Positions 32,501 to 43,942 of a DNA stretch of 64,000 bases are shown in pieces. Position numbers and translations under genes: made by a program. The notes below the pieces were generated by a model. That model made no database searches. It had not been told where the DNA came from and worked only from the letters and a program-made list of their open reading frames with translations. Every line of letters begins with the position of its first letter. Positions within the stretch are counted from its first letter, which is position 1. Source of the DNA: Closterium sp. Naga37s-1 (Eukaryota > Streptophyta > Zygnematophyceae > Desmidiales > Closteriaceae); NCBI GenBank assembly GCA_947471745.1, contig CANJKZ010000263.1, forward strand, positions 2,312,501-2,376,500, written 5' to 3'.

Positions 32501-34355
32501 CAGGAGGTCGTCCGTCCGTGAAGCCGTGCAGTGAGCTGTAGCGCTGGTAGTCAAATGTCCGTGCTGTGGGGGGAGCCGGGAGGGCGCCGGTGGTCGAACA
32601 CATCGTGGTCCGGGAACAGGGGAGGCAGGGGTATGGCAGGATGCAGAGCGACGGTGCTGGTAGCTAGATTTCCCTAAGGAGATCTATTGAGACATCCGAA
32701 AAGTTGGTGGGGGGAAGGGGGGGTAGGGGAATGTATGGGAGGAGACAGAGCGACTGCTAGAGTAGGCAGCAGGGGTTTGTGCGAGCAGCAGTGTTCGTTT
32801 GAAAGCCTCCAAAAGGACTTGACGTTGCTGGAGCGGACTGGGCTTACCCCAGAGCGCCTGTGACGTTGTAGAGAACAATCTTATAGCGAGTCTTGTCCAG
32901 TGCCTTGATCACGCCGCGCCACACCTGCAACACATGACCCCGGAGAGGAAACGGGAGATCAAGGGAGATACGGAAAGGGAGATGAACAGGCCGTTACAAG
33001 GGGATACAGACGGTGAGGTGGTTACCACGAGGTGGTTACCAGCAAAGCGGTTACCAATAAAGCAGTTACCACAAGTGGCACCCACGTTCTTGTTGTATCC
33101 GAAGCGGTGTGAGAAGAGTAGCAGCTTCGACGCGACTTCTGAGTTGACTCATAAGTTATCACCAGTAGGGTGGGTACCAGTGATGAAGGGGTTACCAGTG
33201 AAGGGTTACCAATGAAGTGGTTACCAGTGAGATGGGTTACCACTGGGATGGTTACCACGCGTGCCACCCACGTTCTTGTTGAACCCGAAGCCGTGTGAGA
33301 AGATCAGCAGCTCCGGTCCCGAGCCTATGATCTCCACGTCGTGCCGCTCCAAGGCTGTCTTGGAGGCTCGGAGCTTGGCTGCTTGCATCGCTCTGGGAGG
33401 GATGGGCCAGCGGAGGGGACGGACGGAATGGGGGGAAGGGATTGTGGGAACGGCATGGGAAGAGAATGGAGGAATGGGGGAAGGGAAATGGGGTGGGGGA
33501 ATGGAACGGGGGAACACAATGGGGGGATGGAACGGGGGACAAGAATGGGGGAAGGGGATACGGGAACCGGATGGGGGAACTGAGCGGTCCAAGGGAACGG
33601 AGGTATGGATGGGGGAGCGGAATGGGGGAGCGGAATGGGGGACGGAATGGGGAAACGGATGTGGGGAACGAGCCTCCACTCGAACGTGCCTCCCTCCCTC
33701 ACCTCATGGCCGCCGCATTTTGCGCTTTGTTCCCCCCTGCGCCACCGCCCCCCCCGCCGTGTTCCGAACCCGTGGCCAGCATCCCCGCGTACGTGCTCCC
33801 CGTCAGCCCCCCCAGCCCCTCCAGCCCCGCCAACCCCGCGTACATCGACGCTGCGCGCGCCGACCCGTTCCCCCCCCCGCCGCCCCCCGCTCCCCCTCCT
33901 CTTCCCACGCCCATCCCGTGCATGCTCCCGCTTCCATACATCCCCTCGCCGCCGTTTCCCCCGCCTAACAACCCCCCATTTCCGCCGTTCCCGCCGCGGT
34001 TGCTCCAGTCTCCTCCGCCGGTTCTCGAGTCGTCCCAGCCGCACCGCGAATCTCTCGCCGCCGCTTCTCGGGGAATTACAAAGCCGTTGGACGGAGAACC
34101 AGGTAAATCGCCTCGCTGGCCTAAGCTTCCAAAGGGTAACCCGCTTCTTCGCCCGCTTTCGCCACCGGACCGTTCGGAGCTGCTGTCATGCGATTTGATG
34201 CTGCTGGCGGAAATGTAATGCGCAGATCCTAGCCGTTGATCTGCGCCGTTAATAGCGGCGAGCTCGCCTGAAAAGGACGTGGGTGTGACTCTAGCGGGGT
34301 TACGTTCGTCCATGTCGTCCCCTCTAATAGCGGGTCTGCTAAAACAACCACCCAT
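29584..34355 (-). CDS. KAI2/D14-family alpha/beta-hydrolase pseudoenzyme with acylation-type N-terminus
   Basis: Exons: 34355-33703, 33392-33272, 32924-32848, 32251-32158, 31730-31606, 30831-30747, 30370-30212, 29880-29584. Every junction keeps phase; about 536 aa. Residues 1-218 are a Gly/Ser-rich extension beginning MGGCFS, a typical N-myristoylation plus Cys acylation signal. The rest aligns throughout with KAI2/D14/RsbQ: HDVEIIGSG, oxyanion HGFG, KIVLYNVTGALG, DYDAFDYQRYSTLHGFT, VALLASLERPTLFKRIVLLS, EDLDQVFGIMQGNFK, PLFLLRPDIAFSFLKTAF, DVRDILPR. The catalytic triad is gone. The GHSVS elbow reads GQQQAG (Ser to Gln). The DLAVP Asp is Glu (GEPTVP). The GHLPQLSSP His region reads TRSLQDSP. 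Eight exons open in phase argue against a decayed gene. It lies just downstream of MAX2 on the same strand. Confidence 0.88.
30030..30560 (-). pseudogene. Copies of exon 7 of the KAI2-like gene
   Basis: A 3'-part copy with donor (about 30140-30053; RPDIAFSFLKTAFxCDVRDILP with a 4-bp insertion) lies downstream. A 5'-part copy (about 30553-30490; NCAPVLTADDIKAG) lies upstream of the intact exon at 30370-30212. Confidence 0.85.
31055..31895 (-). pseudogene. Four copies of exon 5 (nucleophile-elbow exon) of the KAI2-like gene
   Basis: 3'-part copies with donor lie at about 31140-31062, 31415-31325 and 31560-31482; each reads QQxGMVxLLASLxRxTLFKRI then SSSPR. A degenerate 5'-part copy is at about 31880-31810. 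None has Ser at the elbow: where the position is readable it is Gln. Between copies, 31138-31250 is a tgctgctgcc 10-bp microsatellite. Confidence 0.85.
32050..33130 (-). pseudogene. Copies of exons 4 and 2 of the KAI2-like gene
   Basis: Exon 4: a 3'-part copy at about 32110-32065 (LLLLLHDLGVE); 5'-part copies with acceptor (cctcacag|cacggactatg) at about 32400-32347 and 32570-32520. Exon 2: a 3'-part copy at about 33128-33075 (LLLFSHRFGYNKN plus donor). gtggttaccag repeats surround it (about 33015-33260). Confidence 0.8.
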
Positions 34356-36701
34356 GATAAATACAATTCGAGATTGGTGTTGAACGGTTATGTGTCAAGT
34401 ATTTAAAAATTGACGCGGCGGCGTCGGAATTAAGGGAAAGTAACCCACGAGTCGCCTTAAAGTCAGAGGACAATTATGAAATCCACTTTGGCAGAGCCTC
34501 TGCTGAAGTGTACCGCGCAAGAATCTACGGAAAATAAGCACAGGTGCACGTTGGCCGCGAATGTACACGACGATGGAATTTCGGACGGTAAATTATTAGT
34601 GGGAGTCGAACAAATCGAATGCTAGCACCCTGATTTACTGAAACAGCTGTACATTACCGATCAGCAAGATATTTCGAGGTGCTCGAACGGGGAGGGAGAA
34701 TCACTAGCCACTTTGGTGGACATAGGGGACACGGTGGTGGTTTCCACAATTCTGATGTCTGTCAGTGTTCAGGCAGTGTGGATAGCTAGTTGGAGGGAGC
34801 CGCAATCGCATTGAAGGAACTGTGAGGCACTGAGGCAGGGAGGAGGAGTTGGAGAGTGGATGTTGGAATGCCGGAATTAGTTCCCTGTCTCCGCAAAAAA
34901 TGGTGAGTAACGGAGCTCTGTTATCTTCCTGTCGTTCAGTACAACTCGTCTGAATAAAGACACGCTGAACAAGCCTCGCAAGCACGCAAAAAAACTGCAG
35001 AGCTGTGAAGGGATGGGATGGGATGGGAGATGCAGAACAAGCAAGGCAAATAAAGTGCAGTGCAGCGGAGCGGATCACACGACGAGTTACACCACCACCC
35101 ATCTCCATGCACGTGCTGGTTGACTCGACTGCCAGATTCCAAACTTGATCACAGCATGCGGACGAAGGCGGAGAAGATGCGGAAGAGAGGCGGAAGAGAG
35201 ACGGAGGAGAGGGGGAATGAATTGGAGGTGCAGAAAAATTGTGTGGAGGGGGATGAGATCAGTTGGCGGGATGATTGGTACTGTACAGGTAAGGGGGGAA
35301 CCACCTTTGGTGTTTCCCCGACTGTCAGTTGTAACCCGCCTCCTGATTTATTTTCACGGGCGGGAGGGTTGGCTCGAGGGACATTGCCGAAGCACGGGTA
35401 ACTGTGCAGTACAGCTGTACCAAGCAAGGGTGAACCTTTCTCACCATTCCGGGCAGCAGAGATATTTCTCGCCTTGTATGGCGATAATCTGGAGCCTCAG
35501 TCCCAATAACTTCCACGCAGTCTTGACAGCTGTTTACACAACCAGACTAAACACTTCCATGGTACAACTTGATTCAGAATCAGAGCATTGTGGGTACAGT
35601 ACTGTCTCACTTCAAGGACATTCACTCGAAAGGACATGGATTTTTACGTAACTAAGCGTAACTAATATTATACACTGACCTTTTTTGAAATCAGCAGCTG
35701 CGGAAATCTATTCCATTCGGGCATTCTACGCACCCACGTGCTGCAAAAGTTATGCCACCCTTACTGTATCTACCCATAATTGAATCTCCGCATGAAGAAG
35801 AGATTGCTGCCGATGTGGTCCGCGTGCCCCCCCCCAATACCCGCCATCCTCCTTGTTGTGTGTGTCTAGTGGGCAAGGGGGAGGAAATCCTCGTGATCTC
35901 AATCTTGAGATTGTACAACAGACGCGAGTCGACAGCGAGGCGCAACGAGTGGTCAGGTGTTGAGGAAAACGCCAGCGGTAAGGATATGGTTGTCTTATCC
36001 ACCCGTCTTTAGCTGACAAGTGGAACGACTTCTGTGAATTTGGCGGCTGCTAGTGACAGGGTGACCACACAAATGCTACAGTAGATACATGTGGGCATAG
36101 CAACTTACCCTGTGAATCTAGGTACGCTTCAAAATACACCCTCGTATTACGAGTTAATACGGTTCTGATTTGGATTTAAACCCTTCATGACCTGGCCGTG
36201 GGAGTTACGAGACTTTTCAACGAATCCCACGATTTCTCAGAACTGAACATATCGTATGGTGGTGGAAGACGCGATCGACCAACGTGCAAATGATCGTGGG
36301 AGATAGAGTCATCCCCAAAAAACATCAATATGCGTGGTTTCTCTGAGCAATTCACAGTGTACTCTTGACAATGCAGGGTGCCCGAATCAGCAGGAAGATG
36401 CCTCGATTTCCTACCCCACCAAAATCGTTCCAAATTGCACTCACGTCAAAGTCAACAGTCCCCAAAACGGTTTTATTCGGTGGAGCCTTGTCCAGCTAGA
36501 AATGCCTCACTGCAGAATTTGAATAAATAGTCGTAACACGGTTCTATCTTCGTGCGTATGGCAGCTATTATCCAAAACGGCTTATTTTCTTCACTAAAAA
36601 AATCAACTAAGAAGCCTATATCAACAGTCATACGGTACAAGTTCAGCGCCAAGGAACAAACAATTACCTACATAGATCCACAATAACAGCAGCATCAGAC
36701 C
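34356..36701. promoter_or_regulatory. 2.3-kb spacer between MAX2 (upstream) and the KAI2-like gene
   Basis: Both neighbours are on the minus strand, so this holds the KAI2-like promoter and the MAX2 3' UTR. It is A/T-richer than the genes and strikingly free of tandem repeats. No coding match; no regulatory motif that I can name with confidence. Confidence 0.5.
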
Positions 36702-39700
36702 TCAGCAACAAACCCAGTCGTGACAAACATCCAAGCCACACTCCGCTCCACTCCTTGGCTGATCCGTGTACCCCCTCGACTTGAGAACCGACTCAAAGAA
36801 GCTCCGAAACGTGTCCGAGCAGTCTGGCGGCGTGAGAAACACCACATCCCGCAATGTGCGGCTTCTCAGAAGCTTCACCATCGCCGGCTCTTGCACCACT
36901 CCCCCTAGAGTCACCCGCCGGAGACACGGCGACAGGGACAGCAGCCGAGCAGCATCAGGAGAGAGCAGGTCTAGGCACAGCGGAGCAGAGGCTACCAGGC
37001 AGGGCGCGGGGCGGAATTCAATCTCTTGAATAGCGAGCGATGGGCAGGAGGCTAGCAGCGCGAGCTCGAGCGAGGCTAAGGCGGGAGCGGTGGCAGACTG
37101 GACTCCTTCGAGCGAGAGGAAGAGGTAGGTGAGCGCGGGGGGCTGGGAGAGGAAGGCGAGGGAGTAGTGGTGGGGTGGGAGCGGAAGAGTGTCTTGCTCC
37201 AGAGCGCCGTAGAGGGAGAGGAAGAAGAACTTGAGGTTGGGGCAGGAGGCCAAGCCAGCACTGCAACGGAGATGGGCGAGGAGAGGGGGGGAGGACCAGC
37301 AGGGTTGTACAGGAGAGCAGGGAGGAGGAAAGGGGGACAGCAAGAGAGGGTAAGGAAAAAGAGGGCTAAATCACGATGAACGTTTAGCGTGTGATTAAGA
37401 CAGGCTCAAGATATCACCTCAGCAGAGAAAGGGCATCTGCGAAGAGAAGCACCACTGGAATTAGAAATGTTCCTGAACAAAGGGAGAATATACCTGAGCA
37501 AGGGAGAGAGCGAGGCGTCTACAGAAACTTCGAGGCAGAGAGACTCGAGAGCGGAGAAGCAGGCGAGGGGCAGCGGGGGGCTGGTGTGGGTCCAGGAGGC
37601 GGTCATCTGAATGCCCTTGAGGGTTGTGCGCGCTGGCATGAGTGCGTGCAGCAGCGCATGCGAATCCACATTGTCACACTGCAGGGGTGGGGCGATGGGG
37701 TGATGGGGCAACAGAGGTGAGGAATCAGACAGAGGAACAAGAAAACTGGGGGAGGGTGGGGGGGGGCTGGTGTGGGTCCAGGAGGCGGTCATCTGAATGC
37801 CCTTGAGGGTTGTGCAGGCTGGCATGAGCGCGTGCAGCAGGGCATACGAATTCACATTGTCACACTGCAGGAGGGCGATGGAAAGAGGGGGGCGATGGGG
37901 AGACATGGAAAAGCGGTGAGACTGGATGTGGTTTAGAATGGGAGTAGGTGGCAAGGTGCACGGAGAGGAGACCAGGAGAGGGTGGGTGGGTGAAAAAGAG
38001 AGGAATGTGTTGCTGCATTTGGGGCGTTGCGTGTTACATCTGCTTTACAATCCCTTGTGAGACCGCCCCTCTCACCTGCATCACTCTCACGCTCTCCAGC
38101 GCTCGCCCTCGCGCCCTGCAGCTCCCACCAGCCGCAGCCACTTCGCACTGCCCCCCAGCAGCGCACACAGCACAGCCCAGCGCAAACGCGCGGGCGGACA
38201 GCCGATGATTCGCCACCACCTCGAGCCTCCGCAGCTTGGGGCACCCCCCTAGCACAGCCTGCACGTCCCTGTCTGTCATGTCGGAGCACATCTGCAGCTC
38301 CAACTCCTCTAGTGCTGCGAACTGAGCGAGGGGTGGGAGTATAGGAGGTTGGGACCGGGGAGAAGGTGGGACGCGAGGAGAGCCAGTGGTGCTGGTGCTG
38401 GTGTCGGTGCTGGTGCAGCCACTAGTACAAGGGAGGGCGCTGGGGCAGGCCGCAAAGCTGTTGGTCATGTAGCTAGTGCTGCTAGTTTCGATGCTAGTGC
38501 TACCGGTGATGTAGGTGTCAAGGCTTGCGGCAGCTGCAACAAGCAGGCCTCCCTGCTGCTGCTGCTGCTCCTCCTCCTGCTGCGGCTGCTGCTGCGCCTG
38601 CAGCTGCTGCCACTGCTGCAGGTCCGCAAGCAGAGAATCGTCCACCTCCCAGCCGCTGCTGAAGCCATCCAAGGTGGGAGGCAGCAACGAAGGGGCGCTA
38701 TCCCACTGCATCCACTCCTGCAGGTTACCACCATCCAGGTTACCACCATCCAGATTACCACCATCCAGGTTACCACCATCCAGGTTACCACCATCCGGGT
38801 TACCACCATCCAAATTACTACCATCCGGGTTACCACCATTGTCTGCCGCCAAGGGGAAGCTCAAAGGTTCATCGACGAATGGAGCGCAAGGGGAGGCTGA
38901 GCCGAACTGGCCATCCCATTGCTGCGCCTGCTGCTGCTGCTGCTGCTGCATCTCCTGCTGCTGAAACTGCTGCGACTGCTCTTCCTGCTTAACTGCCTCT
39001 TGCTCCTCCTGCTTCTCCTGCTCCTCCTGCTCCTCCTGCCCACCTCCCCTCTGCGCCACACCCTCTACTGCTTCGCCAACAGCCAGCACCCCTCGACCGA
39101 GCCCCAAAAACCGAGTGAGTCGCAGCACACGCAGTGACTTGCATCCAGCAGCCAGCGCCTCTACCGCCGGCCCGCTGCGGTGCACACAGAAGGACGGCAC
39201 CAGGCACAGCTCCTCCAGGCTCGGGCAGTGCCGAGCCAGACTCTCCAGTGCAGCGGCGGTGATTGGGTAGGTTGGGCACGCCGTCGGGACTGGCGGCGGC
39301 AGTGCTGGTGCAAGAGTGGCGAATTGAGCAGGTGGAGTGGCAGCAGCAACAGAAGCAATACCAGCCACACCAGCCAACGTTGCAGCAGCAGCAAGAAACG
39401 CGGTGGAGGTAGGAGAGGGGGAGGACTGGGGGAGGGGAGATGGCCCGAGAGTAGAGGCAAGGGCTACGGCTGATATGCCCGTGGTAGCAGCAGGTGGAAA
39501 AGGCACATACTCATCCAAACCCTCAATATCCACTTGCTCAACCTCTGCTGCGTCCGCTGCTGCTGCAGCTGCTGCTACTGTTGCTTCTGAAACTACTGCT
39601 ACTGCTGCTGCTACTGAGCCACCAAAAGCGCCCCAAGGCCCATCCACAGCCGCGTCCTCAGTGTCTCCAATGCCGTCCCCATCAGCAACCCCATCCGCCA

Positions 39701-41819
39701 CCCCATCCGCGTCCCCCTCGTCGCTGTCGTTGAGGTCGTGCGCCACGTCTTCAATGCGCAGCACGCGCAGAGCCGGGCACCCACGCGCCACACTCGCGAT
39801 CCTGTGTGCGGCAAGCAGCGGGTGGGATGGGATGGGGTGGGGTGGGGTAGGGTGGGATGGGACGGGATGGATGGCACAGTGCAAACACAACGGCGGAAAT
39901 TGAGATGGGAAATTAGTGTAATGGAAAAACGGAAATGTGACAGGAACAATGGGAACGTGGCAAGTGCTTGGGGCGGGTGAGGCACGATGGAGAGGAGTGA
40001 GTGAGGGGAGTGATAGAGACCACAGCGGTTAAGGTGGGATCGGGACACCCAGCAGCACTCCTCCCACCGGCTCCAACCCTATTCCTGTCACCGCTCCAAT
40101 CCCTATCCCCCGAATCCCAACCCCAATCCCCACAACAACCATGCCCATGAATGAACACCCACATGCACCCAAACCATCTCCTTCCCACCCCATCCTCATT
40201 CCCGAAACCATTCGACACAGCTCTTGGCCGCCGTGCATGCTGCCAGCATGCAAGCCAGTCCGCTGCCAGACCCATTCCGCTGCAATAGGGACGGCGCAGC
40301 TACTGCCGCGGGCACTGTTCGGAGGGGGCCGACCCGCAGCCCCGTCAGACGCAGCGGCAGAAAGCGACATCACCAGCCGCCCTCGACGGGCGAAGCAGCA
40401 GCAGAGGAATCGATTTAGAACGGGCAGCGCTAGTCATTTCAGGGTGCAAGTAGCTGAGAGGGCAGCTGGCAGCCTGAATGGCATCATTGCGACGGCCATG
40501 GCTCTTTCAGGCGCCAGCTGCAGTGTGCCAAGGGACACGCAGTGCGCACACGGACAGTCTTGTTCTTGAGGCGCAAACAACAATTGCCACGCAACGGTTG
40601 ACACACAACGGAACAGACGGTTGCCACGCAACCGCGCTTCTCTCGCGCCACTTAGAAATTGGCACAATCCTGACAATAAGTCGACCTCAGTAAGCGTACG
40701 CATGCGGATAGCGAGAGAAAGTGGAGGGTTTGAAACGGAAAGTAAATGAGAAGCGGCACAACGTCATACTACTCTTAGCTAAGGAATTCGCGATGATACG
40801 TACCCCATATCAGTGACGCCACCATCCGCCATCGCGAAACTCAGCTCCTCAAGGCCCGGGAAAGCACCCCGTCCAAACACCTCTAACGCGTCATCCCTTA
40901 ACGGAGCAGGCCCGCCCAGCAGGTTCAGCACGCGAATCCTCCCCAGCTTGTAATCGCTCAGCTGCTTCGGCAACTCGTTAAAGTCACAGTGCCTGCTCCA
41001 GGAAAGATCGATGGAGTCGACTTTAGGGCAACGGGACACTAAACTGCTGACGTGGCGCGCCTCCAAACCCTCGTCCAGGCCATCCCAGTGGCCAATCACG
41101 ATGTTCTCCAGCTTCGGCCAGCACTGGCGCACGTATTCCAAGCCAGATGGGCTGACGTTGGCTCGGACGCGGCGGAGGTTCGGAAACGACGTTCGGAAGA
41201 CCTGCCGAAGTTCTTCTTCCGAACCTGGCCAATCAGGGTGGACATCAGCCAGGTCCAGGTCCGTCACCGAGTCGAAGCACGTCCCCAGGCTCGGAAGGTC
41301 GCTGAGGCTTCCGCGCAGGTGTAGCTGGGTACGCGTGGCACGCTCCCATTGGCGCCAGGCCCGGCAGACGAGTGCGCAGCAACCGCGGTCTCTTGGCGCG
41401 TCAACGAGGGAGACTATAACGCGGACAAGCTCGAAGGGAAGAGAGGCGAGAGAGGGCTTGGGCGAGGACCCTCGAGCGTGGCAAGGCTCAGCGTCAAGAA
41501 GAAGATGCGACGAATCAGCGCGATCGCGGGAGAAAGCAGGCGCGGAAGAACGTAACTGGTGGAACAACTGCCCCTTCTCTTTCACTCCCTCCTCCTCCGT
41601 CAATCCTTCTGTCTCCTTGGGATTTTCGAGGGGCGAAAAATGACCGTCCAATCGGCGAACCTTGCTCGGCGGGGCAAAAGATTCGAAACTCTGGGAACGG
41701 AAGTGGCTGGTTGATGCTGATGACGATGCGGGAGAGTCGATTGTCACTAAATTGCTGATGTTGCTCTGTAAAGCAGCATTCTGTAACGGGGATGAAGACA
41801 CGATCGAGGAAGAGATCAT
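36702..41819 (-). CDS. MAX2: F-box LRR protein MAX2/D3
   Basis: MAX2 is the F-box subunit of the SCF ligase that works with KAI2 (karrikin/KL) and D14 (strigolactone) to degrade SMXL repressors. Exons: 41819-40804, 39801-38076, 37678-37494, 37260-36702, all in phase, about 1161 aa (Arabidopsis 693). The F-box (SLASLPFELVRVIVSLVDAP, ALVCRAWRQWERATRTQL) and the following RGSLSDLPSLGTCFDSVTDLDL match MAX2. So do the LRR segments CPSLEELCLVPSF, GPAVEALAAGCKSLRVLRL and LASCPNLKFFFLSLYG, and the end TLRDVVF plus FRSFFESVLKSRGYTD, which aligns with the conserved C-terminal helix ending in Asp. Two long disordered inserts (Ala/Asp-rich about 39750-39250; Gln/Glu-rich about 39060-38330) explain the extra length. 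A 19-residue tail follows the helix. Confidence 0.9.
37745..37868 (-). pseudogene. 5'-part copy of MAX2 exon 3
   Basis: It repeats the acceptor (ctgcag|tgtgacaatgt) and the first half of exon 3 (ALLHALMPAxTTLKGIQM), then breaks off in a pyrimidine tract. It lies upstream of the intact exon 37678-37494 in the direction of transcription. Confidence 0.85.
38720..38842 (-). repeat. 15-bp coding minisatellite in MAX2 (GGNLD/GGNPD)
   Basis: About eight units of caggttaccaccatc; the length is a multiple of three, so it encodes a GGNxD pentapeptide repeat in frame. A CAG/CTG-rich poly-Gln segment flanks each side (38555-38630 and 38920-38990). Confidence 0.9.
39802..40803 (-). other. MAX2 intron 1
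   Basis: About 1 kb, donor gtacgt and acceptor ccgcacacag. It contains a ggatgggatggggtggg microsatellite (39828-39872) but no exon copy that I can recognise. Confidence 0.7.
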
Positions 41820-43942
41820 GATGGTTCAACGAGTCGGGTGGAAAACTAAATCTGCGTACTTCTCTGCGTAGTATCACTCTGCGTAAGTGTTTCGTTCAGC
41901 AGCTGAGCCCCCTCTCGAGAACAAGGCTTCCACCAAGAACGCCTGCTACCACCACGTCTGACTTCACCACACGCCATGCTTCGCACCCATTGTATCCCAT
42001 ACGAGAGGCGAGGCGAGCGCGAGGCGATAGGCAGCTCATCCTGTCCGTTCGAAGAGAGAGCCGTATGAATGGAAGAAATCAAGCGTGGTTGCCGTTCCCA
42101 GGATTCAAAGCAATCGCCGAATCCATGAATGGCACTGAAAGCCGTAAAAACAGTGAAGTCTTAAAAGATGCGGGACGCCGGGAAACTAATCTAGTGCGAA
42201 CGTGTTCTAAGGTAGTCTAGGGAAGAGGAACGAGCGATTTCTAAAGCGAGTACAGTGCGAGGGTAGCAGCAACGGTACTCCCTAGAGGAAGACTCGGAAA
42301 CGAAACCATGACTGGAGACATGACGTGACCCTAAACGACCCGTCCTACCGTCGGCGGCACGCGGAAAAGGTGAACTAGCTGCTGCTAAGGGAGCTATCGC
42401 GGGCTATTTGGTAGACATGGAAAAAAAGGAAAACGCGGCGGATTTGTACGTGTGGTCCATTGGGAAAAGTGGTGGTAAGACGGATGTGGAGTGGATGTGA
42501 AGGAAAGAGCCGAAGCGAGCAGGAAGCAGAGGCAGTATGAGGACGCTTCGAGAAGAGAACGAGTAGAGGAAACCGAGAAGGGGGTCTACAGCAGGCTCAG
42601 AAACACGCGAGAGGCAGACAGCGGGTGGAAAGGCACGATACGAGCTGAGGACGTGAGTAGCTGAGGATGAGGGTCAGAGCACACCGAAATCTGAGCGTCT
42701 CAGTGGAGACTTGGGTATATTACGCAACGTGAAGGTGGTTGCTTGAGCCAGACGAAAGCGAATCTAAGGTTTTGACCGGTTCCAAATTTTAAGAGTTAGT
42801 GTTCAAGACGACAATAGCCACGATATGAATTTCTCAGACGTAAATTACTCCGCACCAAATTAGTAGGTTGTGGAGAGGACGGCCCCCTATTGAGTAGCTA
42901 ACAAGCAAGCAAGCAAAGTCAGGCAGGAACAGAAGCATGCCGCAGCCTTGAGCAAAATTACTTACACCTCAAACATGTGTTGGAAGGGACATTTCTTGCA
43001 AAACCGTTCTGAAATGTTCTGTTCTTTACTCAACCGCTTTGTTCCGCGAAGTAACAGATTATACCGCATCCAAGTGACCCGACGACACCTTCGCACGGAG
43101 CGCAGCTGGTGCCTGGATGACCCTCCCTTGATTCTCCCAAGCCACCACCGCCACCCCCTCTGCTTGGTTCCCCGCACACGCAAGCGGCACCTGGCAGAAA
43201 TCAGGCCCAGAGGGGGAAGGGCGGGATGGAAGCCGTTTGAAGGAGGGTTTGGGGATGACGTGGGCCAATAGGAGAAGCCAAGATGAAGTGAGTGCGCGGA
43301 TGTACGTAGCGTGTGAAAGGGGTAATGCGCTTGGTACGGTGCTGGCTCCTGACGGAGTCCAAAGTGGTTTTCGCCGATGGTTCTGATTCGTCAACGAATT
43401 TTGACGGCGGTTTGCTTAGACGGCCAAAGCCTCGCCGAATCCATGAGGTTTGATAAGGTTCTGGTTTGAATTGCCGGTTTCGCCAATTCTCTCAACGGCT
43501 GGTTCAAGCCAGTCATGACGTAGATATCGGAGGTCCAAGTGGGAAGTAATGTTTCACGTTTTTACTGATCATAACATAAAAGTGTACCATATGTTACAGA
43601 AACCCCATTACCCGATCGGTATAGCTGTGATCTTCGACAATATCCAGGGCTTCAGCTTCAACCTCATCCTCTGTTCCCCCCACGTCAAGCCACCCACCGG
43701 GACTTCAGTCCAATTCCTCTCAGCCAACCTCCTACCACCCACCTGCTTCACAAGGGCTTCACTGCTTCACAGACCCTCCTTTGTATCCGTACATACCGCT
43801 CTATCTCTGATTTTTCTTCAGGCCTTTTTAGTAGGGAAACGAGAGGATTTACCGAGAATCAACTCGCTAGATCCTCTGTTAATTGGCCATTGCTTACCCT
43901 CAGGGTCGTGTTATATTTTAGGGTTGACATCACATTTTCCAC
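41820..43942. promoter_or_regulatory. Divergent promoter region MAX2 (-) / PP2A-A (+)
   Basis: 2.1 kb between divergent start codons. No repeats and no supported coding sequence, although short meaningless ORFs exist. 5' UTR introns cannot be excluded, for example in the pyrimidine-rich stretch 43660-43830 before the PP2A start. Confidence 0.5.

Noticed and set aside
33261..34218. Plus-strand open frames over KAI2-like exon 1 (33261-33968, 33442-34218)
   Set aside because: Pro/Ser-rich antisense of the Gly-rich first exon. The minus-strand exon has a good start, a donor and a phase-matched continuation.
36780..36805. TTTGAG...CTCAAG palindrome in the last MAX2 exon as a member of the dispersed palindrome family
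   Set aside because: It encodes the conserved residues ESVLKS of the C-terminal helix, so the resemblance is probably coincidental.
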